From Microvirga sp. KLBC 81 (lineage in GTDB: Bacteria; Pseudomonadota; Alphaproteobacteria; Rhizobiales; Beijerinckiaceae): a DNA stretch of 44,404 nucleotides. The position numbers and the translations under genes are program-made. The stretch lies in assembly GCF_003075415.1 (NCBI RefSeq), contig NZ_QDAH01000048.1:1-44404 (forward strand). The letters are read 5' to 3'. A model generated the notes under the pieces. The model was not told the DNA's origin. It searched no databases and saw nothing but the letters and a program-made list of their open reading frames with translations. This document shows, piece after piece, positions 25,013-39,457 of this stretch. Numbering within the stretch: position 1 is the first letter of the stretch; each line of letters starts with the position of its first letter.

Positions 25013-26554
25013 GTGACTGCCTCGGCTTCTGCTCCCTCTACTCTGTCGCAACAGGATATCAGCTTTCAACTGCTGGTCGACGCCGTAACCGACTATGCGA
25101 TCTGCATGCTCGACACCGAGGGGCGGATCATCAGCTGGAACACGGGCGCCGAGCACATAGGAGGATGGAGCAAGGACGACATCCTGGGGCGTCACTTCTC
25201 GATTTTTCACACGCCTGATGACCTCAAGAACGGCAAGGCTAACAGAGCACTCGAAATTGCCCGCGAAACGGGTCGGTTCGAGGAACAGGGCGTGCGCATC
25301 CGTAAGGACGGCTCGAGCTTCATCGCCCATGTCAGCCTCACAACTTTGAAGAACGAGGCCGGCGAGCTTCTTGGGTTCGCCAAGGTGACCCGCGACATCA
25401 CCGAGCGCGTGGCAGCCGAAGAGGCCTTGAGAACCCGTGAGGCGCATCTGCGCTCGATTCTGGAAACGGTGCCAGACGCCATGATCGTCATCGACGAACA
25501 GGCGCGCATCCAGTTCTTCAGCGCGGCCGCCGAACGCCTGTTCGGTTACAAGGACCAGGAGATCATCGGCGAGAACATCAAGATCCTCATGCCGGAGCCC
25601 TATCGCGAACAGCATGACGGCTACATGCATCGCTATCTCACCACGGGCGAGCGGCGGATCATTGGCATTGGCCGCGTCGTGGTGGGGCAGAGCAAGGACG
25701 GCTCCACCTTCCCTATCGAGCTGGCGGTCGGCGAGATGCGCTCGGGCGGCCAGCGCTATTTCACTGGCTTCATCCGCGACCTCACCGAGCGGCAGAAGAC
25801 CGAAGCTCGTCTGCAGGAGCTGCAGTCGGAGCTCGTGCACATGTCGCGCTTCACCGCGCTCGGCGAAATGGCTTCGACCCTGGCGCACGAAATCAATCAG
25901 CCCCTCACGGCCATTGCAAACTATCTCAAGGGCTGCCGCCGCATCCTCCAGCGCATGGAAGGCCAGGACGTGCCGATGCTCGAGGGAGCTGTGAACCAGG
26001 CTGCCGAGCAAGCGTTGCGTGCAGGCCAAGTTATCCGCCACCTGCGTGAGTTCGTGGCGCGCGGCGAGAGCGAACGTCACCTCGAAAGCCTTCCCAAGCT
26101 GGTCCAAGAGGCCAGCGCCCTCGCCCTTGTCGGCGCCAGGGAAAAGGGCGTGCGTGTCACATACCGCTTCGACCCTGGGGCCCCCATGGTGCTGGCAGAC
26201 CGCATTCAGATCCAGCAGGTGCTTTTGAACCTCATCCGCAACGCTATAGAGGCCATGGAAGATTCTCCCCGCCGGGAACTTGTGATCGCCACCCAATCCA
26301 TGCCGAAGGAGGAGTTGGTCGAGGTCAGCGTTGCCGATACGGGCACCGGCATCGAGTCCGAGGTTTTGGAGCGTCTCTTCCAGCCGTTCGTGACGACGAA
26401 GAAACATGGTATGGGCGTGGGCCTGTCGATCTGCCGAACCATCGTCGAATCCCATGGCGGGAAGATCTGGATCGAATCGGAAGTTGGTCGGGGAACCACG
26501 TTCAGGTTTACGTTGCGTGCTGTCAGTCAGGAGGAGTTAGCGAATGCCGAGTGA
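25013..26554 (+). CDS. fixL: Oxygen-sensing histidine kinase FixL
   Basis: Soluble haem-based oxygen sensor that phosphorylates FixJ when oxygen is low. 513 residues, no membrane helix. PAS-A (about 17-130) and haem PAS-B (about 142-258). In PAS-B the axial haem ligand is His201 (QHDGY), equivalent to His200 of Bradyrhizobium FixL, and Arg221 (GIGR) matches the ligand-switch Arg220; the position of its His214 is Arg here. HisKA has the phospho-acceptor His292 (LAHEINQP), then HATPase with N-box NLIRNAIEA, DTGTGI and GMGVGLSI. The start is GTG 25013, after GGAG. It overlaps fixJ by 11 bp. Confidence 0.96.
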   Translation: MTASASAPSTLSQQDISFQLLVDAVTDYAICMLDTEGRIISWNTGAEHIGGWSKDDILGRHFSIFHTPDDLKNGKANRALEIARETGRFEEQGVRIRKDGSSFIAHVSLTTLKNEAGELLGFAKVTRDITERVAAEEALRTREAHLRSILETVPDAMIVIDEQARIQFFSAAAERLFGYKDQEIIGENIKILMPEPYREQHDGYMHRYLTTGERRIIGIGRVVVGQSKDGSTFPIELAVGEMRSGGQRYFTGFIRDLTERQKTEARLQELQSELVHMSRFTALGEMASTLAHEINQPLTAIANYLKGCRRILQRMEGQDVPMLEGAVNQAAEQALRAGQVIRHLREFVARGESERHLESLPKLVQEASALALVGAREKGVRVTYRFDPGAPMVLADRIQIQQVLLNLIRNAIEAMEDSPRRELVIATQSMPKEELVEVSVADTGTGIESEVLERLFQPFVTTKKHGMGVGLSICRTIVESHGGKIWIESEVGRGTTFRFTLRAVSQEELANAE

Positions 26555-27179
26555 AGCGATCGTGCATGTGGTGGACGACGATCTGGCGGTGCGCCAGTCC
26601 CTGTCCTTCCTGCTCGCCTCGGACGGTTTGCCGGTGCGCCTCCATGAATCGGCCTCCGCCTTTCTGGACAGCGTGAAAACCGCCCCCGATGGCTGCATCG
26701 TCACGGACGTGCGAATGCCCGGCATTGACGGCATCGAGTTCCTGCGCCGTCTGAAAAGCCGAGGCTTCACGCTGCCGGTTATCGTGATGACAGGCCATGC
26801 GGATGTGCCGCTTGCGGTCCAAGCCATGAAGGAAGGCGCCCTCGATTTCATTGAGAAACCCTTCGACGACGACCTCTTCCTGGCCGCCGTCCGTGCAGCG
26901 CTGAAGCACCATGAAAAGCATGCACATCACGATGCGCAGACTGCCGAAGTAAAGGCGCGGGTTCAGGCGCTGTCGGAACGGGAGAGCCAGGTTCTCGAAG
27001 GGCTCGTCGCCGGCAAGGCTAACAAGGTGATCGCGTACGATCTCGGCATCAGCCCCCGCACAGTCGAAATCTACCGGGCCAACGTGATGACGAAGATGCA
27101 GGCCTCCAGCCTCTCAGAGCTCGTACGCATGGCCCTTCTCGTCGGTATTCGTCCGGGAGGAAGCGGAGAGACCCCTTAA
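26544..27179 (+). CDS. fixJ: Response regulator FixJ
   Basis: Two-domain regulator of 211 residues: an N-terminal receiver with acidic cluster VDDD (10-13), phospho-acceptor Asp55 in TDVRMPG, Thr in VMTGHAD and Lys in IEKPF, then a LuxR-type HTH (about 145-205; SERESQVLEGLVAGKANKVI in part, SPRTVEIYRANV). Phosphorylated by FixL, it should activate the fixK-like gene. Its start overlaps the end of fixL, so translation is coupled. Confidence 0.95.
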   Translation: MPSEAIVHVVDDDLAVRQSLSFLLASDGLPVRLHESASAFLDSVKTAPDGCIVTDVRMPGIDGIEFLRRLKSRGFTLPVIVMTGHADVPLAVQAMKEGALDFIEKPFDDDLFLAAVRAALKHHEKHAHHDAQTAEVKARVQALSERESQVLEGLVAGKANKVIAYDLGISPRTVEIYRANVMTKMQASSLSELVRMALLVGIRPGGSGETP

Positions 27180-27190
27180 GGGATATTCCT
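27180..27190. promoter_or_regulatory. Repeated motif GGGATATTCCT, copy 1
   Basis: The 11-mer lies one base after the fixJ stop, 105 bp upstream of the receiver-only gene. An identical copy is at 27691-27701, upstream of the fixK-like gene. Near-palindromic (GGRATATYCC). A candidate operator for FixJ or another local regulator; inference. Confidence 0.35.
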
Positions 27191-27211
27191 GAAGTGTCAG
27201 AAGGCAGGGGC

Positions 27212-27225
27212 TTGACCCATATCAA
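27212..27225 (+). promoter_or_regulatory. FNR/FixK-type box upstream of the receiver-only gene
   Basis: TTGACCCATATCAA matches TTGAY-N4-RTCAA. The centre is 76.5 bp before the ATG, predicting a start near 27260 and a leader of about 35 bases. Confidence 0.85.
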
Positions 27226-27294
27226 GCCCTCAGTCCCTTAGTTGGATTAGGTTCCCGTGTGACCCTAGAGCCAGGGACCTATTAGGACCTCATC

Positions 27295-27672
27295 ATGTCC
27301 ATGACACCAGGGCCGGTCATCGTCGTGGATGATGATGCCGCCGTTCGACAATCATTGAAGTTCGCCCTCGAACTCGAGGGGATGAACGTGCGCGTCTACG
27401 AAAGTGGCGCCGAACTGCTTGCGGAGCCGGAGCTGCCGGCCAATGGCTGCCTGATTGTCGATTACTACATGCCGTTCATGAATGGGGTCGAGCTGATGGA
27501 CAAGCTCCGCCGGCGCTCGGTGAAGCTCCCCGCCATCTTGATCACCGCCCGGGCAACGGACGATATGCGCAGGCGCGCAGCCTATTCCGGATTCCGTCAA
27601 GTTATTGAAAAGCCACTGGAAGACAGCACTTTTCTCGACAGCATTCGCGGGGCACTGAGCACTCCAGCCTGA
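27295..27672 (+). CDS. Receiver-only response regulator of the fix island
   Basis: 125-residue single receiver domain, FixJ-like, with acidic VDDD (11-14), phospho-acceptor Asp56 in IVDYYMP, Thr/Ala-rich ITARAT and Lys in IEKPL. No output domain follows: the stop is after GALSTPA. Preceded by AGGA eight bases from the ATG and by a FixK box. Possible jobs are a phosphate sink that competes with FixJ for FixL, or a partner of another kinase. Either would give low-oxygen-induced negative feedback; this is inference from domain content and placement between fixJ and the fixK-like gene. Confidence 0.9.
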   Translation: MSMTPGPVIVVDDDAAVRQSLKFALELEGMNVRVYESGAELLAEPELPANGCLIVDYYMPFMNGVELMDKLRRRSVKLPAILITARATDDMRRRAAYSGFRQVIEKPLEDSTFLDSIRGALSTPA

Positions 27673-27690
27673 CCATTTCAGGCCACCTCC

Positions 27691-27701
27691 GGGATATTCC
27701 T
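27691..27701. promoter_or_regulatory. Repeated motif GGGATATTCCT, copy 2
   Basis: Identical to the 11-mer at 27180-27190 and 85 bp upstream of the fixK-like gene. No FNR/FixK-type box is visible in this promoter region, so this shared motif is the best candidate for control by FixJ. Confidence 0.38.
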
Positions 27702-27785
27702 TAGGAGAGCATCTGAATTTCACCCTCCGCTGCGTCAGGTTAACCCTGAGCTCAAGTCAGACATTTACCAACGACGAGAGCCCCG

Positions 27786-28463
27786 ATGCAGACCGCGCAC
27801 GCTTCACTCAGCACCCAGACTGCCCCGAATGTTGCGCTCCTGCGCAACACCCCGGCACCCCGCACCACTCCTGAACTCGGCACCGCGCGCACGGTGACTA
27901 AGGACGAAGAGATCTTCGTGGAGGGCGACCGGGCCGCTTACTTCTACAAGGTAGTCTCCGGCGCCGTGCGCACCTTCAAACTCCTGAGCGATGGCCGCCG
28001 CCAGATCGATGCCTTCCATCTTCCCGGCGATATCTTCGGCCTGGAACCGGGCGATGAGCATCGCTTCAGCGCCGAAGCTCTCGGCGACGCCACCATCATC
28101 GCTTATCGACGCTGCAGCCTGGACGTTCTGGCCTCACGTGATCAGGCCTTCGCCAATCAGGTGATCGCCTCCATGATGCGCTCCCTGGAGCGGGCTCAGG
28201 ATCATATGCTGCTGCTCGGCCGCAAGCATGCCCTGGAAAAGATCGCCACCTTCCTGCTCGTTCTCTCCGAGCGCCTCACGGAAAACAGCCATGTCGATCT
28301 TCCCATGTCGCGCATCGACATCGCCGATCATCTGGGCCTTACCATCGAAACCGTCTCGCGCTCGCTCACGCAGCTCGAGCGCCAGGGCATTATCGAGCTG
28401 CCGGCCCACCGTCGCTCCATCGTCCTGCGCAACAAGGCCGCTCTCGAGCGCCTCGAAGCCTGA
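27786..28463 (+). CDS. Crp/Fnr-family regulator, FixK-like
   Basis: 225-residue regulator: cyclic-nucleotide-like beta-barrel (about 35-130), long dimer helix (about 130-155) and winged HTH (about 170-220). The recognition helix has ETVSR, the FNR/FixK pattern that reads TTGAY half-sites, matching the boxes in this window. It has no N-terminal Cys cluster, so it does not sense oxygen by a 4Fe-4S centre as FNR does; the only Cys is Cys110. It also lacks a Cys near the DNA-binding region, unlike the redox-sensitive Cys183 of Bradyrhizobium FixK2. It is probably the FixJ target that drives hemN, cco and the feedback genes. Confidence 0.9.
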   Translation: MQTAHASLSTQTAPNVALLRNTPAPRTTPELGTARTVTKDEEIFVEGDRAAYFYKVVSGAVRTFKLLSDGRRQIDAFHLPGDIFGLEPGDEHRFSAEALGDATIIAYRRCSLDVLASRDQAFANQVIASMMRSLERAQDHMLLLGRKHALEKIATFLLVLSERLTENSHVDLPMSRIDIADHLGLTIETVSRSLTQLERQGIIELPAHRRSIVLRNKAALERLEA

Positions 28464-28488
28464 TCGACCTCATATCAATTTATCAGCG

Positions 28489-28513
28489 AGCCTCAGGCCT
28501 TCTGCTTGAGGCT
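28489..28513 (+). terminator. Terminator after the fixK-like gene
   Basis: AGCCTCA (28489-28495) pairs with TGAGGCT (28507-28513), followed by TTT. It overlaps the 3' end of the convergent exonuclease gene and ends the plus-strand fix island. Confidence 0.55.
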
Positions 28514-29077
28514 TTTCGCGCATTCTTCAGCGCGTCTTTGCACATCACGCCACACGCGTAATTCTCGCTTGGCGTCTGCGAGAGCACGGTGAGCAGGCTC
28601 ACCTTCCGCTTCGTCTTTCTGACGTGCTTGTACAAGTATTTCCTTCGCAAGCCTCGCCAGCTCGCTCTCCGGCACACTCGCTTCCTGCAAGATCCGAGTG
28701 ATCGCTCTCTCATGTGCGACATCGGTATCCTGCAACCGCAAGGCATGCCGTGGCAGCCCAGCGCCTCTCAGCAGCCTGCTGAGCCATTGCCCATCCCAGG
28801 AGGGAGCCGTGGCATAAAGCGCATGGCCTGAAAGAACGTCCAGCATGCGCCTGGCCACTTGATCGTGTGGCGTTCCCTCAGTGATCAATTGCTCTCGTGT
28901 GAGATGGTGCGTCGCCTCTGATGCAGGGTCCCAATCCGTCCATGAGGGAGCTGGCTTGATCAGATGGCTCTCCTCCGCTCCGGACACGAATACCCAAGCG
29001 ACTTCGATCGGGTATCCTTCCTTCCCCAGCGAGGACGCTTCAAAATCCAGGAAAACGATATCTGCGGTGTCACTCAT
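28493..29077 (-). CDS. DnaQ-like 3'-5' exonuclease
   Basis: 194-residue DEDDh exonuclease domain from ATG 29077, after a GAAGG ribosome site. Motif I is FLDFEASSLG (Asp and Glu about residues 10 and 12), motif II lies near SWDGQWL, and motif III is HRALADAKRE, with the HxxxxD spacing. No polymerase domain. It could trim DNA or RNA ends; the target is not predictable. It is convergent with the fixK-like gene and 106 bp downstream of the hybrid kinase gene on the same strand. Confidence 0.85.
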   Translation of the reverse strand: MSDTADIVFLDFEASSLGKEGYPIEVAWVFVSGAEESHLIKPAPSWTDWDPASEATHHLTREQLITEGTPHDQVARRMLDVLSGHALYATAPSWDGQWLSRLLRGAGLPRHALRLQDTDVAHERAITRILQEASVPESELARLAKEILVQARQKDEAEGEPAHRALADAKRELRVWRDVQRRAEECAKSLKQKA

Positions 29078-29183
29078 CGCACGCCTTCTCGCGCCGATCC
29101 TTTCACAGATCCTGCACGGCTGGGGAAGGCCAAAGAACAGCAAGTCGAACTATTCACATGATCGGCTCGTAGCAAATACGCTC

Positions 29184-31279
29184 TCAAGCGGAAGCGGCAG
29201 CCAACATGGGGACAACATTCCTCGCTAGCGGCTTCGCCTTCTCCAGCAGAGCTTGGATCTTCTCAGCGAGATCCGTGGCGCGATAAGGTTTGTAGAGCAG
29301 CTCAACGTCCTCGATCATTTCTTCGCTATCCACATAGCCGGTCGTCAGAAGAACGTGGACGCCCGGCTTTTCGCTCTTGATAAAGCGAGCAAGGTCAATC
29401 CCGCTCAGACCGCCCGGCATGCGAACGTCAGAAAGAACAAGACGAACGTGATCATTCGTTTTCAACACCTGAGCAGCCTCATCGCCAGTTTCCGCCTCGA
29501 CAACGTCGAAACCGAGCGAATGCAAGGTTGAGATTGCAACCTGACGGACCGCAGGGTTGTCCTCAACCACCAGAACGGTCTGCCCCTCGCCAAACGGCTT
29601 TGCGAAAACCGTCTGCTTCTCGTTAAGGCTCTCAGCCACTCCATCAGCTCGCGGCAGGAAGATGCGGATCGTCGTTCCCTGATTGGGCGCACTGTCGATT
29701 TCCACATGACCGTGGGATTGCTGAACAAATCCGTAAACCATGCTGAGGCCAAGACCTGTGCCTTTGCCGCTCTCCTTCGTCGTGAAGAACGGCTCGAACA
29801 CTCGTTGGAGAACCTCGGGCGACATGCCGATTCCTGTGTCTCTGACCGAAATCACGACATAATCGCCAGGGTTCTCGACCTTACCATCGTCCAAGGCTTG
29901 CGTACCAACGGAGATCGATAGATCGCCCCCTTCCGGCATGGCATCGCGCGCATTGACGGCAAGGTTAAGGAGTGCTGCCTCGAGTTGCGCCCGGTCGACT
30001 TCGATCGGATATACATCGTTAGCCACATCAAGGCTGACATTGATGCGCTCGCCCAGAGTCCGACGCATCAGTTCCAACAATCCCGGCATCAAAGCGCCGA
30101 CATCGATCACGGAGACCTGCAGCGGTTGACGGCGAGAGAAGGCAAGAAGCCTGTGCGTGAGATCAGCACATCGTTGAGCACCTTCCATCGCCATCCTGAC
30201 GCGCGTCTCCGCCTTCGCATTGCCTTTGATGGCTTTCTGCAACAGATCGAGATTGCCGATGACGACACTCAGCATGTTGTTGAAGTCGTGCGCAATTCCA
30301 CCCGTCAGGCGCCCCACGGCTTCAAGCTTGCTGGCATGGAGCAGGTTCTGCTCCATCTGTTTGCGTTCTGTGATGTCGAACCACATGCCGAAGAACTCAC
30401 GCGGACGTCCTTCGTCATCACGCATGAGCATCGTCTGATCGAGGAAGAACCGCTCCGTCCCATCGGCACAGGTCCAGCGGTACTCCAGCGTGACGGCGCC
30501 TTGGTCGGTCAGTTCTTGAAGTTGCGTGAGAACTCTCTCCCGATCATCGGGATGCAGACGGGACGACCAGAAATCCGGCGATTGGAGGAACGCCTTGGGC
30601 GGGAAGCCAGTGATCCGCTCAATACTCTCGTTCGTGAAGTGGAGTTGCCGGTGATCCTCCTGCACCGATGCGGTGTAGAGCGCGATCGGCAGCGACTCCA
30701 GGACGATGGACTGATGCTCCTCACGGCGCCGTAGAGCCTGCTCGGTCTTGAGCTTCTCGCTCCGGACCCGCAGGTTCTCCATGAGAAGGCGGCGCTCCTC
30801 CTCACCCTGTCGGCGGATCTCCTCCGTCTTGCGATAAAGATCCACGAACACATCGACCTTCGACCTTAGGATCAGCGGTTCGATGGGCTTGAACACATAA
30901 TCCACCGCGCCTGCCGAGTACCCGCGGAAGACATGCATGTCGTCCTTGTTGAAGGCGGTCAGGAACAGGATGGGAACACGCGACGAGCGAGACCGGTTGC
31001 GGATGAGTCCCGCAACCTCATAACCGTCGAGCCGAGGCATCTGCACGTCGAGAAGGATGACCGCAAAGTCATGCTTCAGAACATGTCGCAAGGCGGCCTC
31101 GCCACAATCCGCCGTGACGATTTCGATGCCGGGCGCCCGGAGAATTTCCTCGACAGCAACAAGATTCCGGGGGTCATCGTCGACCACCAGAATCTTTGCT
31201 GGAACCGGATTGGACGTGGCGCGCGCCAGAACCTGAGGCTTCAGGTCGAGTTCCGGCCCGCGCTGTCCGATATGTTTTA

Positions 31280-31283
<4 letters not shown>
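29184..31283 (-). CDS. Hybrid histidine kinase, REC-PAS-HisKA-HATPase-REC
   Basis: Soluble hybrid kinase of 699 residues. Order: N-terminal receiver (about 28-145, Asp79 in LLDVQMPRLDG), a coiled linker (about 155-190), PAS domain (about 195-315), HisKA with the phospho-acceptor in GGIAHDFNN (about 335), HATPase with NLAVNARDAM, DTGIGM and GTGLGLSM, and a C-terminal receiver (about 570-685, LVLSDVRMPGG). Its ATG overlaps the stop of the poly-HAMP kinase gene (ATGA, 31280-31283), so both are made from one mRNA and probably act in one phosphorelay. No membrane helix. The input signal is unknown. Confidence 0.93.
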
Positions 31284-37122
<5,839 letters not shown>

Positions 37123-37357
37123 GAAGCCCCCCGTAACACAATCCGGGCATAAGGCCCGGCACCCCTTGCTTTACGGCAAACCGACGGGTGCTCTCTCCAC
37201 CTCTGGACGGAAGCCGACCATCCATAACGTAGGCATCTGAGAAAAGTTCCAAGGTGCCGAGGGGCTGTTGCAGACCTTCTCTCGAGGCGTAGAACAAGAT
37301 TAATTCGGCAGCGCAAAGATATGAAATATCAGCGCCGTCGCTGTTTGCCGCTCAATG

Positions 37358-38287
37358 TCAGCCCAGCAGCTTGAGACCACGATCCCAAGGCGGGTTAGGC
37401 CCGAACCGTTGCGCCAGGAAATCCACGAAAGCTCGAACTTTGGCCGGCGGATGGCGGTTAGCCGGGTAAACCGCGAAAACCCCTGGCAATTCGAGCGGGG
37501 GGTGATCAAGGGTCAAGGACACAAGCCGACCTGCCCGCAGTTCGTCGCTGACGACGAAGGAGGGCTCATAGATAACGCCCTGTCCCGCAACAGCAGCAGC
37601 CACAAGAGCATCACCATTGTTGACGCGAAGGTTACCCTTGATCGAGATCTTTACTTTGCCCTCTACGTCAAATGCCCATTCGTCCGGTCCAAGAGTACGG
37701 GAGAGGGTGTAGCCGAGACAATTATGCTCCATGAGATCCGCGACGGTTTTCGGCGTACCCTTCTCTTTAAAGTAAGCCGGCGATCCGCAGACCACGAGCC
37801 GACAGGGGGCAATCCTGCGTGCGATCATGGTAGAATCCCGCAAGCGCCCAATCCGCACGGCCACATCCCACCCCTCCTCGATCAGATCGACGAAGCGGTC
37901 GTTCAATCCGAGATCGACCGTTACAGCGGGATGAAGACGAGAGAATTCGGCCATAAGGGGGGCGACTTCTCGAAACCCGAAGGACAGGGGAGCATTCACC
38001 CTCAGCATTCCCCTCACCTCGACCCGCTCGGCGGAAGCCGCGGCTTCCGCTTCCTCCACCTCAGCAAGGATGCGCTCGGCGCTCTCAAGATAACGCCGAC
38101 CCGCTTCGGTGAGAGTGAGACGCCGGGTCGTCCGGTGAAGGAGTTTGACGCCAAGCCGGTCCTCAATGGCTCCGACATGCTTTGTCGCCATCGTCTGAGA
38201 GATACCAAGCGACCTGGCAGCAGCCGACAGGCTGCCAAGAGCGGCCACCCGCACGAAAATCTGCATTCCGGTGACTCGATCAAGCAT
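37358..38287 (-). CDS. LysR-family transcriptional regulator
   Basis: 309 residues from ATG 38287, which has GGAG about nine bases upstream; a GTG at 38296 is too close to that site. N-terminal winged HTH (about 5-60, AARSLGISQTMATKHVGAIE) is followed by the substrate-binding domain (about 90-300). The HTH has the LysR signature LGVKLLHRTTRRLTLTEAG. It is divergent from the glutathionyl-hydroquinone reductase gene with a palindrome between them, the usual LysR arrangement of regulator and target. The inducer is unknown, though a quinone is plausible from the target. Confidence 0.93.
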   Translation of the reverse strand: MLDRVTGMQIFVRVAALGSLSAAARSLGISQTMATKHVGAIEDRLGVKLLHRTTRRLTLTEAGRRYLESAERILAEVEEAEAAASAERVEVRGMLRVNAPLSFGFREVAPLMAEFSRLHPAVTVDLGLNDRFVDLIEEGWDVAVRIGRLRDSTMIARRIAPCRLVVCGSPAYFKEKGTPKTVADLMEHNCLGYTLSRTLGPDEWAFDVEGKVKISIKGNLRVNNGDALVAAAVAGQGVIYEPSFVVSDELRAGRLVSLTLDHPPLELPGVFAVYPANRHPPAKVRAFVDFLAQRFGPNPPWDRGLKLLG

Positions 38288-38315
38288 GAATCTCACTCCC
38301 TAGGGGTGAAGTCTT

Positions 38316-38332
38316 ATCCAGAGAGTCTGGAT
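38316..38332. promoter_or_regulatory. Palindrome in the LysR/GST divergent promoter
   Basis: ATCCAGA-GAG-TCTGGAT is a perfect 7-bp-arm inverted repeat lying 29 bp upstream of the LysR start and 99 bp upstream of the reductase start. It is a good candidate LysR operator (T at 38317 and A at 38331 flank 13 bases). Confidence 0.55.
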
Positions 38333-38430
38333 TATCAACTCGGAAGGTGAGGTATAGATGAGCCTGAACCACTCTCAGGAGCCCCCGTTCACAGCACGGC
38401 GGCTCTGGGCCTTCCTCGAAGGATTTTGCA

Positions 38431-39417
38431 ATGCTCGTGAATGGAAAATGGTCGGCTGAATGGCACCCTGTTCAGGCCAAGGATGCTAAAGGCGGTTTCG
38501 TGCGGCAGACATCGAGCTTCCGCAACTGGGTCACGCCTGACGGCCACTCGGGTCCCACAGGTGAAGCCGGCTTCAAGGCCAAGGCCGGACGCTATCATCT
38601 TTATGTCGCGCTGATCTGCCCCTGGGCCTCACGCACCCTCATCGCCCGCACCCTGAAAGGTCTGGAGAACGCCATCTCCGTTTCCATTGTCGAGCCGGCG
38701 CTTACCGATCAGGGCTGGCGGTTCGGCGAAGGCCGTGGCGCAACCCGGGATGCGATCCATGGGGCAACCTACATCCACCAGACCTACACAAAGGCCGATC
38801 CTACCTTCACAGGTCGCGCGACGGTGCCGGTGCTCTGGGACAAGGAACGGCAGACCATCGTGAATAACGAATCCGCCGACATCGTCCGCATGTTCAACTC
38901 AGGCTTCGGCAGCCTCGCAAACAATACATATGATCTTTACCCGGAAGATCTGCGTGCCAGCATAGATGCGCTCAACGACATCATCTATCCAGGCCTGAAC
39001 AATGGCGTTTACCGCGCAGGCTTCGCAACAACGCAGGAAGCTTACGAAGAAGCCGTCCACCAAGTCTTCACCACGCTGGACAGGCTGGAAGGCCTTCTGT
39101 CGGACCGCGCCTTTCTTTTCGGAGATCGCCTGACTGAGACGGATATCCGCCTCTTCGTCACGCTCATCCGCTTCGATGCGGCTTATCATGGCTTGTTCAA
39201 GTGCAACCTGCGCCGCATCGCGGATTATCCTCGCCTCTCCACCTATCTCGATCGCATGCTGGATGTGCCAGGCATCGCTGCCACGGTCAGCATCGACCAT
39301 ATCAAGAGAGGCTACTATTCCATCAACGCTCTCAACCCGAACGGCATCGTGCCTGTCGGGCCCAAGATGCCTTTTGCCGAGAAGCTTCAGATTGTCGCCG
39401 ATAAAGCAGCTGCCTGA
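38431..39417 (+). CDS. Glutathionyl-hydroquinone reductase (Xi-class GST)
   Basis: 328-residue glutathione transferase of the YqjG/EcM4/PcpF type, which reduces glutathionyl-hydroquinones to hydroquinones. The thioredoxin-like N-domain has the catalytic Cys63 in ICPWASR, and the C-terminal helical domain includes LFGDRLTETDIRLFVTLIRFD in part, typical of the class. Substrates may come from quinone detoxification or aromatic breakdown. The ATG is used in the normal position for the family. Probably controlled by the divergent LysR gene and co-transcribed with the LLM oxidoreductase 40 bp downstream. Confidence 0.93.
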   Translation: MLVNGKWSAEWHPVQAKDAKGGFVRQTSSFRNWVTPDGHSGPTGEAGFKAKAGRYHLYVALICPWASRTLIARTLKGLENAISVSIVEPALTDQGWRFGEGRGATRDAIHGATYIHQTYTKADPTFTGRATVPVLWDKERQTIVNNESADIVRMFNSGFGSLANNTYDLYPEDLRASIDALNDIIYPGLNNGVYRAGFATTQEAYEEAVHQVFTTLDRLEGLLSDRAFLFGDRLTETDIRLFVTLIRFDAAYHGLFKCNLRRIADYPRLSTYLDRMLDVPGIAATVSIDHIKRGYYSINALNPNGIVPVGPKMPFAEKLQIVADKAAA

Positions 39418-39457
39418 TACGGTAGAAACGAGTGAAGCAATAACCTGAAGGATTGCC

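Noticed and set aside
24977..26455. Long minus-strand open frame opposite fixL
   Set aside because: Complement of a clear kinase gene; no recognisable product.
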